From a virus, in the IMG/VR virus record IMGVR_UViG_3300049911_000129, positions 1 through 64,000 of that record: a DNA stretch of 64,000 bases. One strand, given 5' to 3'. Shown here piece by piece: positions 16,512 through 24,942 of this stretch. The notes beneath the pieces are model-generated. The model saw only the letters and a list, made by a program, of their open reading frames with translations, searched no databases and was not told where the DNA came from. Both the position numbers and the translations under genes were made by a program. Each line of letters starts with the position of its first letter. Positions within the stretch are counted from its first letter, which is position 1.

Positions 16512-17065
16512 ACGAGGGAGTCGGAGCGACCGACAGGCTGGGCATCATGGCCGGCGTGTGCGAGGCGATAACCCGGCGGACGTCCTGGCGGCTCGAGAAG
16601 CGCCACGGCGACGGCGCCACGTACGAGGGCGGCATCGAGGCCTTCAAGCGCGACGTCGACCCGTACGAGGTGCTCGAGTTCGAGGGCAACCTGCTGACCA
16701 ACGTCGGCGGCGGGGCCATCTGGGACCTCGTGACCGGCGCGGGCGTGGTCACCGCGTTCGACAACGGCAACGCCTACCTGGGCGTCGGCGACTCGGCGAC
16801 GGCGGCGGACCCGGCGCAGACGGACCTGCAGGCGGGCGGCAACAAGGTCAGGGTGGCCATGAACGCCACGTACCCGCAGTTCACGGACGGGGTGATCATC
16901 TTCCAGGCCGACTTCACCGGCGCGGTGGCCACGTGGACCTGGGCCGAGGTCGCGACGTTCAACGCTGCGGCCGCGGGCGAGATGCTGAACCGCAAGGTCC
17001 AGGCGCTCGGAGTCAAGGGAGCCGGCGCGACTTGGACGCTGACGGAGACCATAACCCTGTCGTAA
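16499..17065 (+). CDS. Phage fibre/tail-associated structural protein
   Basis: GTG start after GAGGAGGG. About 188 residues. The segment NGNAYLGVGDSATAADPAQT, the following LQAGGNKVRVAMN, and the later MLNRKVQALGVK match a family I recall as widespread phage tail-fibre or appendage proteins that begin with a conserved GVGDS/T box. Beta-rich, no signal peptide. Its position before the long fibre-like gene supports a role in virion appendages. Confidence 0.6.
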   Translation: MDPLNEGVGATDRLGIMAGVCEAITRRTSWRLEKRHGDGATYEGGIEAFKRDVDPYEVLEFEGNLLTNVGGGAIWDLVTGAGVVTAFDNGNAYLGVGDSATAADPAQTDLQAGGNKVRVAMNATYPQFTDGVIIFQADFTGAVATWTWAEVATFNAAAAGEMLNRKVQALGVKGAGATWTLTETITLS

Positions 17066-17165
17066 GCAACGCCGGCCGGCACGACCCGGGGTCACCCGGG
17101 CACGGCCGGGATCCCGGCGGGCTAAGGCCTGTAGACTCGGGGGCGGCCTGCGCGGTCGCCCCCTT
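17066..17165 (+). terminator. Nested inverted repeats, terminator-like hairpin
   Basis: The 124-base gap holds GC-rich palindromes (GCCGGGATCCCGGC at 17105-17118) and a hairpin GGGGGCG (17139-17145) / CGCCCCC (17157-17163) followed by only two T. It resembles an attenuator or a stabilising hairpin more than a strong intrinsic terminator. Confidence 0.5.
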
Positions 17166-17189
17166 GAGTGCTAGAGGAAGGGGATCAGC

Positions 17190-19157
17190 ATGGTAGACGT
17201 TCCTGTTGCCGACGGCGTCCAGCTGGACGACGGCATAAACCCGTACTGGGACGTCTTCAGGTGGACGGAGCTCGGGGTCTCGAGCTTGGCCAATGCGCTC
17301 GGGTACCCAGGCGGGGTCCCGGTCATCGTCAAGGACGAGCCCGGCGCCGCGGGGATCTTCGTCGCCTACCAGACAGGCACGAAGGGCGCGGGTGGTCTTG
17401 TCTACCAGCAGAGCGACGACCGCGGCGGGACGTGGCTCGGCGAGGTAGTGATCGACGTGGATATAGATAAGCTCGCGGCGGCGGTCATCGACCCTATCTC
17501 GTACGACATCCACCTGATCTACTTCCAGATCGGCGAGCCGACGCTGAGCACGGCGTCGAACCTCTGGTACAGGGTCCTGGCGTGGAGCGGCGGCGTGTGG
17601 GTGATAGGCGCCGAGAAGCAGATCATACTCGCCAGCGCCTCGCACGGCTACAGCAACGCGTCGCTGGAGGTCAGGTCCGGGTACCTGATGGCGATGCTAT
17701 ACGACAAGACATCGACCACCGTGCGGAACCTGTACAGCGCGAAGGCTGCCGGCACGTGGGACCTGTTCACGAACGTCAACCTCGACGTCGAGCAGGTCAT
17801 GATCCCGAGCACGGCGGTTCATGTTGACCTGACGCGCGACAACGTGGGCGACAAGTGGTACATCACCACCGAGCAGGGTGGCACGTTCACCATCTGGAGC
17901 CCGTCGGAGACGCTGCGGCCGCCTGGCGAGATAACGCCCGTCAACCTCGCGTCCTGGTATGGGGCGACGACGGAGCAGTTCGACACGGTCTACAACCCGT
18001 CGACAGCCATGGTCGGCATCGTCCAGGAGAATGGCGGCGCGCTGCAGTTCCGGACCTTCGACCCGGCGACGAGCCTGGTGAGCGCGCCGACGGTCATAGA
18101 GGCAAGCGGGGCGTTCTGGCCCTGCATCACGGTCGACCAGGGCGGGCGGTTCGTCGTGGCGTACACCAAGACGGCGTCGGGCGACGGGCGCCACCTGATG
18201 GTCGTGCGATCGGACGACTGGACGGCAACGCACGCGCTGGCGACAGACAGCGGGGTCGAGGGTTGGGGCGGGACCCACATTGCGAGGATCAGCACAGGCG
18301 TCGACGGGTTGGTCATAGCGTGGTGCGAGACCATAGACGGGGACGCTGACGGCGAGTACAAGGTGTTCTGCGGGGTCCTCGACCAGCAGGTGTTCAAGGC
18401 CGTGGCGGAGTCGGTCGACGCGCTCGAGTTCATAACGTCGGTGCACGGCCTGGCGGACGCCGCCGCGTTCGTGGAGCTGCTGCACGCGTCGGAGCCGAAG
18501 AGCGCCACCGATGCCGCGGCGCTGGTCGAAGCGCTGGCGACCTGGCAGAACGTGGCTGAGGCGGCGGCGATCGCGGAGGCATTCCTGGTCAACTACCGGG
18601 TGACCGAGGGGATCTCTTTCACGGACATATTCCGGCTTAAGATGCCGGTCTCTGACACGGGAACGGCCACCGACATCTTCAGCTTCGTGTGGAAGATAGT
18701 CGTCAGCGACGTCATCGCGGCGACCGACGCGGTCGCCCGCCTGAAGGTGGCGATGGCTGACGCGATGTCGGCCGATGACCAGCTGGCGCCGTTCGGACTC
18801 TCGGTCGCCGAGGCGATCGCGGTCGGGGACGCCGAGGTCATATGGGTCGAGGTGGCCGAGACGGCTGCGGCGGGGGACATGCCCGTCATATGCCATACGA
18901 TCCTGGATGGGGCGTCCGTCGACGAGATCATCGACATGACGTACGGGATCATAGAGTCGGCGGTCGCATCCGAAGGGGTCTGGATGAACGGCGGCGTCAT
19001 CGAGTCGGTGACGGCGACTGACGCGGTACTCAGGATGGAGGTGCACTCGGACAGCACCATTCAAGCCGCCGACAGTTGGGCTAAGCTGATTGTCATCCGC
19101 ATAGGGGTCCGCCTGCACCTGCACAGTGGGCAGGCGCGGCTCCGGATGGAGAGATAG
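17190..19157 (+). CDS. Tail fibre-like protein: beta-propeller-like head plus repeat stalk
   Basis: 655 residues, ATG after AGGGGATC. The N-terminal ~400 residues are beta-rich with recurrent Trp/Gly/Asp blades (SDDRGGTWLGEV, a BNR-like SxDxGxTW box), reminiscent of sialidase-type propellers used for sugar binding. Residues ~405-640 consist of degenerate ~30-40 residue repeats of the form V.E....D.., e.g. VAESVDALEF, SVAEAIAVGDAEV, IIESAVASEGV, typical of fibrous phage tail repeats. The C-terminus is basic (LHSGQARLRMER). Probably a host-binding fibre. The gene lies before the capsid cluster, away from the main tail genes. Confidence 0.65.
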   Translation: MVDVPVADGVQLDDGINPYWDVFRWTELGVSSLANALGYPGGVPVIVKDEPGAAGIFVAYQTGTKGAGGLVYQQSDDRGGTWLGEVVIDVDIDKLAAAVIDPISYDIHLIYFQIGEPTLSTASNLWYRVLAWSGGVWVIGAEKQIILASASHGYSNASLEVRSGYLMAMLYDKTSTTVRNLYSAKAAGTWDLFTNVNLDVEQVMIPSTAVHVDLTRDNVGDKWYITTEQGGTFTIWSPSETLRPPGEITPVNLASWYGATTEQFDTVYNPSTAMVGIVQENGGALQFRTFDPATSLVSAPTVIEASGAFWPCITVDQGGRFVVAYTKTASGDGRHLMVVRSDDWTATHALATDSGVEGWGGTHIARISTGVDGLVIAWCETIDGDADGEYKVFCGVLDQQVFKAVAESVDALEFITSVHGLADAAAFVELLHASEPKSATDAAALVEALATWQNVAEAAAIAEAFLVNYRVTEGISFTDIFRLKMPVSDTGTATDIFSFVWKIVVSDVIAATDAVARLKVAMADAMSADDQLAPFGLSVAEAIAVGDAEVIWVEVAETAAAGDMPVICHTILDGASVDEIIDMTYGIIESAVASEGVWMNGGVIESVTATDAVLRMEVHSDSTIQAADSWAKLIVIRIGVRLHLHSGQARLRMER

Positions 19158-19174
19158 GACAGGAGGGAACGGTC

Positions 19175-19384
19175 ATGAAGAAGTTGTTTGGTTTTCTGCC
19201 GTCGCTGTGGCCACCGTTGGCCCGCTTCCTGCGGGTCGTCGGCGCCGCGGCTCTCGCGGCTGGCATCGCTGCCGCTATCGTGGCTGTCAAGGACCTGCCC
19301 GTCGATAACGTTCAGGTACTGGCGCTGCTGACCGCTGGTTTGATGGCGCTCGACAAGTATTGCCGCGACCACGGCATCTACTAG
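19175..19384 (+). CDS. Holin candidate, 69 aa, two membrane segments
   Basis: ATG with AGGAGG upstream. Basic/aromatic N-terminus, then a small-residue-rich helix (VVGAAALAAGIAAAIVAV), a short polar turn (KDLPVDN) and a second helix (VQVLALLTAGLMALD), ending in a charged tail. This is the layout of two-segment holins, and the gene sits two genes before the endolysin. The role is inferred from size, topology and context. Confidence 0.6.
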   Translation: MKKLFGFLPSLWPPLARFLRVVGAAALAAGIAAAIVAVKDLPVDNVQVLALLTAGLMALDKYCRDHGIY

Positions 19385-19388
19385 CACC

Positions 19389-19598
19389 GTGTGGCGCGGG
19401 CTGAGGAGCAGGCTGCTGCGCAGGCTCGATAGGGACGCGATCGAGTACACCGGATCGACGCTGGTCGGCCACGTCATACTCGCGTGTGATCAGTGCGGCG
19501 CGCTTGTGGACTACCTCGAGCAGTCGGCAAAGGAGCCGTTCGGGTGGTTGTGCGGGCCATGCAAGGCTAGGGAGCAGGAGTGCCAGGAGACGACGTAG
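19389..19598 (+). CDS. Small zinc-ribbon protein in lysis cassette, 69 aa
   Basis: GTG start 4 bases after the holin stop. CDQCG and CGPC form one four-cysteine zinc site; the N-terminus is basic. It overlaps the endolysin start by 19 bases, so expression is coupled to lysis genes. Function unknown. Confidence 0.55.
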   Translation: MWRGLRSRLLRRLDRDAIEYTGSTLVGHVILACDQCGALVDYLEQSAKEPFGWLCGPCKAREQECQETT

Positions 19599-20347
19599 TA
19601 GACATCAGCGGCTGGGGCGGCGAACTCGACGTAGAGACCGTCCGCTGCTGGGCCAGGCAGGGGAAGCGGAAGGTCGTCGTCGGCGTGGGGCCGGATGTCG
19701 CGCTGGCGCGCAGACAGATGCTGGCGGTGCTCGCCGGCGGCCTGCTTCTGGAGGTGTACGTCTACCCGTACTACGAGGCCGACCCGGCGCGCTACCTCGA
19801 CCGCGTGGACGCGGCGACGGCTGGGCTGCAGGTCGGCTTCAGGTGGCTGGACTTCGAGGACACGGAGACGCTGCCTGGCGGGTACTCGTGGCAGTCGCTA
19901 GTGGTCCTGTGGGTCCACCAGTGCATGGGCGAGGCCACGGCGAGGTGGGGCGCAGAGAACATAGGCCTATACACCGGGGCGTGGTGGTGGCGGGAGTACA
20001 CCGACGACAGCGTGGATCTCGCCGGCTGGCCGCTGTGGGCCGCGGACTACGACCACGAGGCGAACGCGTCGTTCACGCCGTTCGGCGGCTGGATGGCATG
20101 TAGGCTGAAGCAGTACAGCGGGACCACCGAGCTCTGCAGGTTCTCGGTGGACCTGGACTTCGAGGGGGGATACGAGATGGACGTGGAGACGGAGAAGCAG
20201 CTGAAGCGGAGCATGGCGTTCCAGCGCTGGGGCGCGTTGATCACGACCGGGGAGGACGCCCAGGTCGAGCAGGCCCTGCGCGAGCTGATATACGTCAGGC
20301 TGCTTGCGGGCCTGCCGGCGATCCCGCCGGTGCCGGAGGACAAGTAG
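19580..20347 (+). CDS. GH25-type lysozyme endolysin
   Basis: GTG start with GGAGCAGGAG directly upstream. About 255 residues. Features of the glycoside hydrolase 25 barrel: DISGWGG near the N-terminus (D8), a beta-strand ending in the D-x-E pair (LDFED, D91/E93), GLYTGAWWW, LWAADYDH and a late QYSG with a conserved Asp. GH25 enzymes cut the MurNAc-GlcNAc bond of peptidoglycan. A helical C-terminal ~60 residues may bind the wall. No signal peptide, so release would need the upstream holin candidate. Confidence 0.75.
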   Translation: MPGDDVVDISGWGGELDVETVRCWARQGKRKVVVGVGPDVALARRQMLAVLAGGLLLEVYVYPYYEADPARYLDRVDAATAGLQVGFRWLDFEDTETLPGGYSWQSLVVLWVHQCMGEATARWGAENIGLYTGAWWWREYTDDSVDLAGWPLWAADYDHEANASFTPFGGWMACRLKQYSGTTELCRFSVDLDFEGGYEMDVETEKQLKRSMAFQRWGALITTGEDAQVEQALRELIYVRLLAGLPAIPPVPEDK

Positions 20348-20348
20348 C

Positions 20349-21038
20349 ATGCAGATAGTAGCGACGCCGGTAGTCATCGGCCCGTTCTTCACGGGCAATA
20401 CGGCCCCAGACGTCGAGGGGTTCCTTGCATGGGACACGGGCGGCCTCGTGGACCTAACCGGGGCGTCCGTGCAGTTCGCCGTCCGGAAGTGGGACCCGAT
20501 GCGCCACAAGGGGTTCGGCCCCGTCGTGACCGGAGGCGCCTGCTCGCTCGGCTCGGCCAAGGCCGGGGAGGCAATCTACAGTTGGACGACGTCCCCGCTC
20601 CCGGTGGACACGGGATGGTACGCCGGACGGTTCATCGTCACGTTCCCCGGCGTCAAGCCCCAGGACAGCCAGGACTGCGTCTTCGAGGTCCAGGAGGGGT
20701 CTCCGACCGCTCTGGGGCCCACGGTGGTGATCGTCGACCATGCGGATCCGTCGCCGAAGACGCTTTTGGCCGCGGATGCGACCACCGATAGGGTAGTGAT
20801 CGTGCAGGCCACGGCGACCGAGGCGGCCGCCGGCGGACCGGAGTTTGATGTCGGCTCGGAGATAACCGACCCGAACGCCGTGTTCGATGACGTGGGCGCG
20901 GGCGTATGGGCGCTAGGCGCCAGCTACCTCGGTACCTGCGTGCTGCCTAAGACCGAGAAGCTCGTCTGCACCATCGTCGGCGCTGGGACAGCCGGGAAGA
21001 TCTCGATGCGCTGCACCGCGCTGCCGCCCCCGCCATAG
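20349..21038 (+). CDS. BppU-like baseplate/fibre N-domain protein
   Basis: The start is placed at the ATG just after the endolysin stop. The first ~125 residues (LTGASVQFAVRKWDP, SWTTSPLPVDTGWYAGRF, CVFEVQEG) resemble the Ig-like N-terminal domain of baseplate upper protein (BppU) used to anchor receptor-binding parts. The rest is beta-rich (ATEAAAGGPEFDVGSEI) with no enzyme motif, ending in PPPP. Likely a structural appendage. Confidence 0.55.
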   Translation: MQIVATPVVIGPFFTGNTAPDVEGFLAWDTGGLVDLTGASVQFAVRKWDPMRHKGFGPVVTGGACSLGSAKAGEAIYSWTTSPLPVDTGWYAGRFIVTFPGVKPQDSQDCVFEVQEGSPTALGPTVVIVDHADPSPKTLLAADATTDRVVIVQATATEAAAGGPEFDVGSEITDPNAVFDDVGAGVWALGASYLGTCVLPKTEKLVCTIVGAGTAGKISMRCTALPPPP

Positions 21039-21189
21039 GTTTCAGAATACAGGTGCTTGAGATATACTGTAGGTAGCGGTCCCAGGAGGCCAGATCTCTT
21101 CAACCTCTGCGCATACGCCGGGATCTTGGACCTGCCTCTGGACCGCTTCCATATGCTCGTGTGCGCGCGCAGGGGCTTCTTTTTTGTTA

Positions 21190-21205
21190 CGGTTGCTATA
21201 CAATT
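21190..21205 (+). promoter_or_regulatory. Late promoter candidate before capsid genes
   Basis: CGGTTGCTATACAATT, nearly the same as 16135-16151. It lies in a 232-base non-coding gap (21039-21270), preceded by a run of seven T at 21179-21185 that may end upstream transcription. The rest of the gap shows no convincing gene. Confidence 0.55.
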
Positions 21206-21270
21206 AGGACTGCAGTGTGTTAGGGGCGGGCTATGCTCGCGACTTCAACTACAGGAGGCACAGGGAAAGC

Positions 21271-22164
21271 ATGAGGAAGAGCAGGAGTCTCATCCGCCTG
21301 GCCGACAATCCGTTCGGGGACGAGGAGCTAGCGCCGCCAGAGGCCGGGGCCGAGGACGAGTTCGGCGAGGACCTAGGTGGTGGCATGCCCGAGGATCCGT
21401 TTGCGGAGGGCGGCGAGGACGAGATGGGCGAGGACAGCATGTACCAGATGAGGAAGGGCCGCAAGCTGCGGGGACCGCGCGTGAAGCTGTCCCTCGAGCA
21501 GCGCCAGGCCAACCTCGAGAAGGGCGTGGCTGACCTCGCTGAGACCGTAGCGTCGCTCGCCAAGTCGACGTCGTTCCTCGGGAAGGCTGTGCTTGCACGG
21601 CTCGAGAAGGACGAGGACGACGACGAGGACGACGCGAAGGAGGACAAGGCCAAGGTCCGCAAGGGCGTGGCCAAGGTCCGCAAGCAGTACGAGTCCGACA
21701 CCGGAGTGGGTGCGACCAAGGACGTCGGCGACGACCGTACCTCCCAGGAGGAGACGGAGAACGAGACCGGCATCACCGAGGGCGAGCTCACGCTGGGGCA
21801 GGTCCGCAAGGACGACGCCGCCGGCAACTTCGGCGAGAAGGACGACGACATGCCCGGTAACGCGCCGGCCGACATCGACGAGAAGGACAAGAGCCCCGAG
21901 GACTACCTGCTTCAGGGTGACCCGGGCGACGGTCCAGGTCCACAGGTCAGCGCCGCCGTTAAGGCCGAGCTCGAGAAGGCGGTCAGCGCGGTGTACGCTC
22001 GACACGGCATCATCCGAAAGGCCCAGGGCCCTCGGACGGGAACCGGTTCCGGTACCGCAGCGCAGGGCGACGAGGCCGCATTCTCGAAGATCAAGAGCTT
22101 GAGCTTCAAGCAGATCAACCAGATGCGGACCGACCTCGGGCTACTCCCGAACGGGCTGATCTAG
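21271..22164 (+). CDS. Scaffold-like acidic coiled-coil protein
   Basis: Start chosen at the ATG following AGGAGG (12 bases); an upstream GTG at 21217 has no site. 297 residues, very acidic, with a basic helical core (RQANLEKGVADLAETVASLA) of coiled-coil character, long Asp/Glu/Lys runs, and a conserved-looking C-terminus (FSKIKSLSFKQINQMRTDLG). Placement 12 bases before the major capsid gene, high charge and low complexity are typical of head scaffold proteins. A substrate role for the upstream prohead protease is inferred. Confidence 0.65.
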   Translation: MRKSRSLIRLADNPFGDEELAPPEAGAEDEFGEDLGGGMPEDPFAEGGEDEMGEDSMYQMRKGRKLRGPRVKLSLEQRQANLEKGVADLAETVASLAKSTSFLGKAVLARLEKDEDDDEDDAKEDKAKVRKGVAKVRKQYESDTGVGATKDVGDDRTSQEETENETGITEGELTLGQVRKDDAAGNFGEKDDDMPGNAPADIDEKDKSPEDYLLQGDPGDGPGPQVSAAVKAELEKAVSAVYARHGIIRKAQGPRTGTGSGTAAQGDEAAFSKIKSLSFKQINQMRTDLGLLPNGLI

Positions 22165-22176
22165 GAGGTAGCGAGA

Positions 22177-23574
22177 GTGGACTACGGATCGATCCTCAAC
22201 AAGAGTGGACAGGTATGGAGCCCGAGGAACCTGGCGGACTGGCTGATGCGGGTCCCCGGTGGCGCCTCGCCTCGCGAGATGCGCTACGGCTACTTCGGTT
22301 CCAGCAATGGGCTGCTGCAGAAGGACATCACCGCGGTCGGTGACTCCTTCGTCAGCACCGACTTCTTCGTTAACACCTTCGGCGCGAAGGTGTGGGACTC
22401 GCTCAACTCCCAGACCAGGTTCTTCAACCTGCTCCGGAAGGTGGCGTGGGGTCCAACCACAGGTTACAGGATCCGGTCCGGTCGTAACCTGAGCACGCAG
22501 CCTGTCTCCGAGACTGGCGCGCTGCCCACGATCGACAGCCCGGATCTCGAGACGGTGTACATCCAGCCGAAGTTCATCGTTACGTCCGTGGGCGTGACGG
22601 CCCTGGCGCAGTTCCTCGGCACCCTCGAGGGTGGCATTGGGGACGCCCTGGCCGTGGCCCAGGAGACGGCGATGATCGACCACACGAAGCGGCTGAACCA
22701 GATGCTTCTGGCGTCCGGTTCGCAGCGCGTCGTGGCCGGCGGTGGCACACCCGACACCCTGATCGATGCAAGCTGGCTGAGCGTCGGCGACGTGCTGAAC
22801 GGCACGACGGTCGCCGGTGACGTGACAATCACCGCGATCACCCTGCCGAACATCGTGGCCTACGGCGGCAACGCCCTCGCGACGGACGAGATCGTGTTCA
22901 TCGCGTCCAGGGCGGGCTTCGCGAGCATCGACGACATCGTCGAGATGACGAACCGCACCGTCAACGGAGTCGCGCTGGGAGCCGCGAAGGCGCCGAACTA
23001 CGGCAGCCTGGTGATGGCCGACCGCGACCTCGACTTCTGGAGCGCTTCGGGTATCTACGATAATGCGGGTGACCTGAGGCACTTGACGACCGGCCTGGTG
23101 GACCAGGCGATCGACGGGTCCAGGCGGAAGGGCGGCGAGCCCGACCTCATTCTGACCGGCGTGGAGCAGGTCACGAGGCTGGGCACCATCCTGCAGGCCA
23201 ACCAGCACTTCATCGGCGAGGGGACCTTCCAGGTCAAGCTCGGCGGTGAGGGCACGCTGAAGGGCTACCCGACGGGCTTCCAGGTGGCTACGTACAAGGG
23301 CATCCCAGTCTTCCACGACTTCGACTGCCCGGGTTCGTACCAGAAGGCGGCCAACGGCGACTCCAAGCGCGGCGCGAACGTGTACGTGCTGGACACCCGG
23401 TTCCTCGAGGTCCCTGTGCTGTTCACAACGCAGTACATGGAGTCGAGGGACTACCTCCAGAACAACATGCTCGGCGTGAAGGCCATCTACCTGACCGCCG
23501 GGAACCTGCGCTGCCTAGACTTCGTCAAGCAGTCCAAGGTCTGCGACCTGAGCGACGGTATCAACCTGACCTAG
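22177..23574 (+). CDS. Major capsid protein, HK97 fold
   Basis: GTG start with AGGAGG 8 bases upstream, 465 residues. Sequence character fits the HK97-fold capsid family: a helical N-arm, a long beta-rich centre, a spine-helix-like stretch (GGIGDALAVAQETAMIDHTK), the A-domain block LVDQAIDGSRRKGGEPDLIL, and the C-terminal YKGIPVFHDFDCP and QYMESRDYLQNN segments. Immediate context (scaffold before, decoration-like genes after, own promoter) is that of a capsid gene. No separate long propeptide is obvious; the scaffold is a distinct gene. Confidence 0.85.
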   Translation: MDYGSILNKSGQVWSPRNLADWLMRVPGGASPREMRYGYFGSSNGLLQKDITAVGDSFVSTDFFVNTFGAKVWDSLNSQTRFFNLLRKVAWGPTTGYRIRSGRNLSTQPVSETGALPTIDSPDLETVYIQPKFIVTSVGVTALAQFLGTLEGGIGDALAVAQETAMIDHTKRLNQMLLASGSQRVVAGGGTPDTLIDASWLSVGDVLNGTTVAGDVTITAITLPNIVAYGGNALATDEIVFIASRAGFASIDDIVEMTNRTVNGVALGAAKAPNYGSLVMADRDLDFWSASGIYDNAGDLRHLTTGLVDQAIDGSRRKGGEPDLILTGVEQVTRLGTILQANQHFIGEGTFQVKLGGEGTLKGYPTGFQVATYKGIPVFHDFDCPGSYQKAANGDSKRGANVYVLDTRFLEVPVLFTTQYMESRDYLQNNMLGVKAIYLTAGNLRCLDFVKQSKVCDLSDGINLT

Positions 23575-23603
23575 GCCGCGGAGCGAGACAGAGTGTATTA
23601 GTC

Positions 23604-23631
23604 GGGGGGCCGGCAGCGATACCGGCCTCCC
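23604..23631 (+). terminator. Hairpin after capsid gene
   Basis: GGGGGGCCGG / CCGGCCTCCC, a 10-pair stem with one G-U pair and an 8-base loop, 30 bases after the capsid stop. No T-run follows. A second inverted repeat (CCGCCG / CGGCGG) follows at about 23659. They may trim or attenuate the abundant capsid transcript. Confidence 0.55.
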
Positions 23632-23705
23632 GGCACCTGAAGGGGAGTCCCATGGCCCCGCCGCCTCCCACGGCGGCGAAAGAAACTATGGTGTAAAGGA
23701 GGTTC

Positions 23706-24155
23706 ATGGTGGGACGCGTGACGATTCGCCAGGAGCTGGGCAAGGGGATGGAGGTCGCGCGGCAGTTCTGCGCCACCGCCCTCGAGCGCGCGGCTTCGAC
23801 ACAGTATCTACTTCTCTGCTGCCCCAAGTTCCGCTACAACGTCGACAAGCTGGAGTTCCAGTCGGTCGTCGCGACTGCGGCCGGGGCCAACACCGTCGAC
23901 GTCGTCAAGGACGAGGCCGCACCTGTCGTCATCATGACGCAGTTCGACCCCGCTGACATCGTTGCGGGCGCCGCGCCGGTCGCGAAGACCGTCCTGGCCG
24001 CCGGCAAGGGTATTCCCGCGGGGACGCCTCTGTACATGAAGCTCGTATGCGCCGCTGGTGACGGGGGCGACCCGCCCGACGTGACCTGCATCGCGCACAT
24101 CTCTCCCGACATCCGGGGATACGACGGCGAGCTGACTGTCGGAACCTACGAGTAG
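23706..24155 (+). CDS. Head-associated protein A (short paralogue)
   Basis: The AAAGGAGG site leaves 3 bases to ATG 23706 and 6 to GTG 23709, so the start is one of these. About 149 residues. Begins TIRQELGKGMEVARQFC and ends FDPADIVAGAAPVAK ... PDIRGYDGELTVGTYE. Both ends match the next gene, showing a tandem duplication. Beta-rich, directly after the capsid gene: likely a decoration or head-fibre anchoring protein. Confidence 0.65.
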   Translation: MVGRVTIRQELGKGMEVARQFCATALERAASTQYLLLCCPKFRYNVDKLEFQSVVATAAGANTVDVVKDEAAPVVIMTQFDPADIVAGAAPVAKTVLAAGKGIPAGTPLYMKLVCAAGDGGDPPDVTCIAHISPDIRGYDGELTVGTYE

Positions 24156-24167
24156 GGGGTGCCGACG

Positions 24168-24932
24168 ATGCTGAGGATACGCACCGAGGTCGGGAAGGGC
24201 CTCGAGATGGATCGCTGCGGGGTCGCGGCTTTTGTCTGCGGCAACAACGGCGTCAACGACCTGTACAAGCTGGTGGCCAGGCCGCGGGTGCGCTTCGACA
24301 TATCCAAGGTCGAGGTGTACTCCGTGGTAAAGGTCGCGGCTGGCACCAACACGCTCGGCGTCTACATCGGGGCGTCCGGCGACGCCGACCTCGTGGTCGC
24401 GTCCGACGACCCGAACGCCATAGTGGCGGCGGGGTTCGCGACGATAGCGGCGCAGCCTGACATCCCGCGCACAATGAGGATGACGCTGGACGACAACGCC
24501 GGCGTCGACCTAATCGTCTCCGCGACGGTTGTTGGGGTGGACGCGTGGGGCAAGCCGCTCACGGAGGTCATCACCAACACGGTCGCCGGATCCGGGTACA
24601 AGGACGGCGTTCAGAGGTTCAGGGAGGTCAAGTCTGTCACGCTCGTGATAGACGCGGGCGACGGTGACGCGGCCGACGCGTTCTATCTCGGCACGTCTAC
24701 CGATTCGGTCATCGCCGTGTTCGACCCCGATACGATCACCGCCGGGGCCGCTCCTGTGTCGAAGGCGCTGCTCGGCTCGGCGTACAACATCCCGGCGAAC
24801 ACGCCGGTGTGGGTCGGGCTCAACACGGACAACGGCGCCGTGGCCGCTCCGCCGGACGTCGGCGTGGTGGTGCACTGGCAGCCATACATTGGCGCATACG
24901 ACGGCGAGGTCGCTTACGGCGGCTACGAGTAG
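24168..24932 (+). CDS. Head-associated protein B (long paralogue with insertion)
   Basis: ATG 9 bases after GGGGG (GTG 24159 is the alternative). About 254 residues. The ends align with the preceding protein (RIRTEVGKGLEMDR; FDPDTITAGAAPVSK; PYIGAYDGEVAYGGYE). An inserted ~105-residue beta domain (from about DADLVVASDDP to DAFYLGTS) lies between them. The two paralogues may form hetero-oligomers on the capsid surface. Confidence 0.65.
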   Translation: MLRIRTEVGKGLEMDRCGVAAFVCGNNGVNDLYKLVARPRVRFDISKVEVYSVVKVAAGTNTLGVYIGASGDADLVVASDDPNAIVAAGFATIAAQPDIPRTMRMTLDDNAGVDLIVSATVVGVDAWGKPLTEVITNTVAGSGYKDGVQRFREVKSVTLVIDAGDGDAADAFYLGTSTDSVIAVFDPDTITAGAAPVSKALLGSAYNIPANTPVWVGLNTDNGAVAAPPDVGVVVHWQPYIGAYDGEVAYGGYE

Positions 24933-24942
24933 GGGGTAGGAG

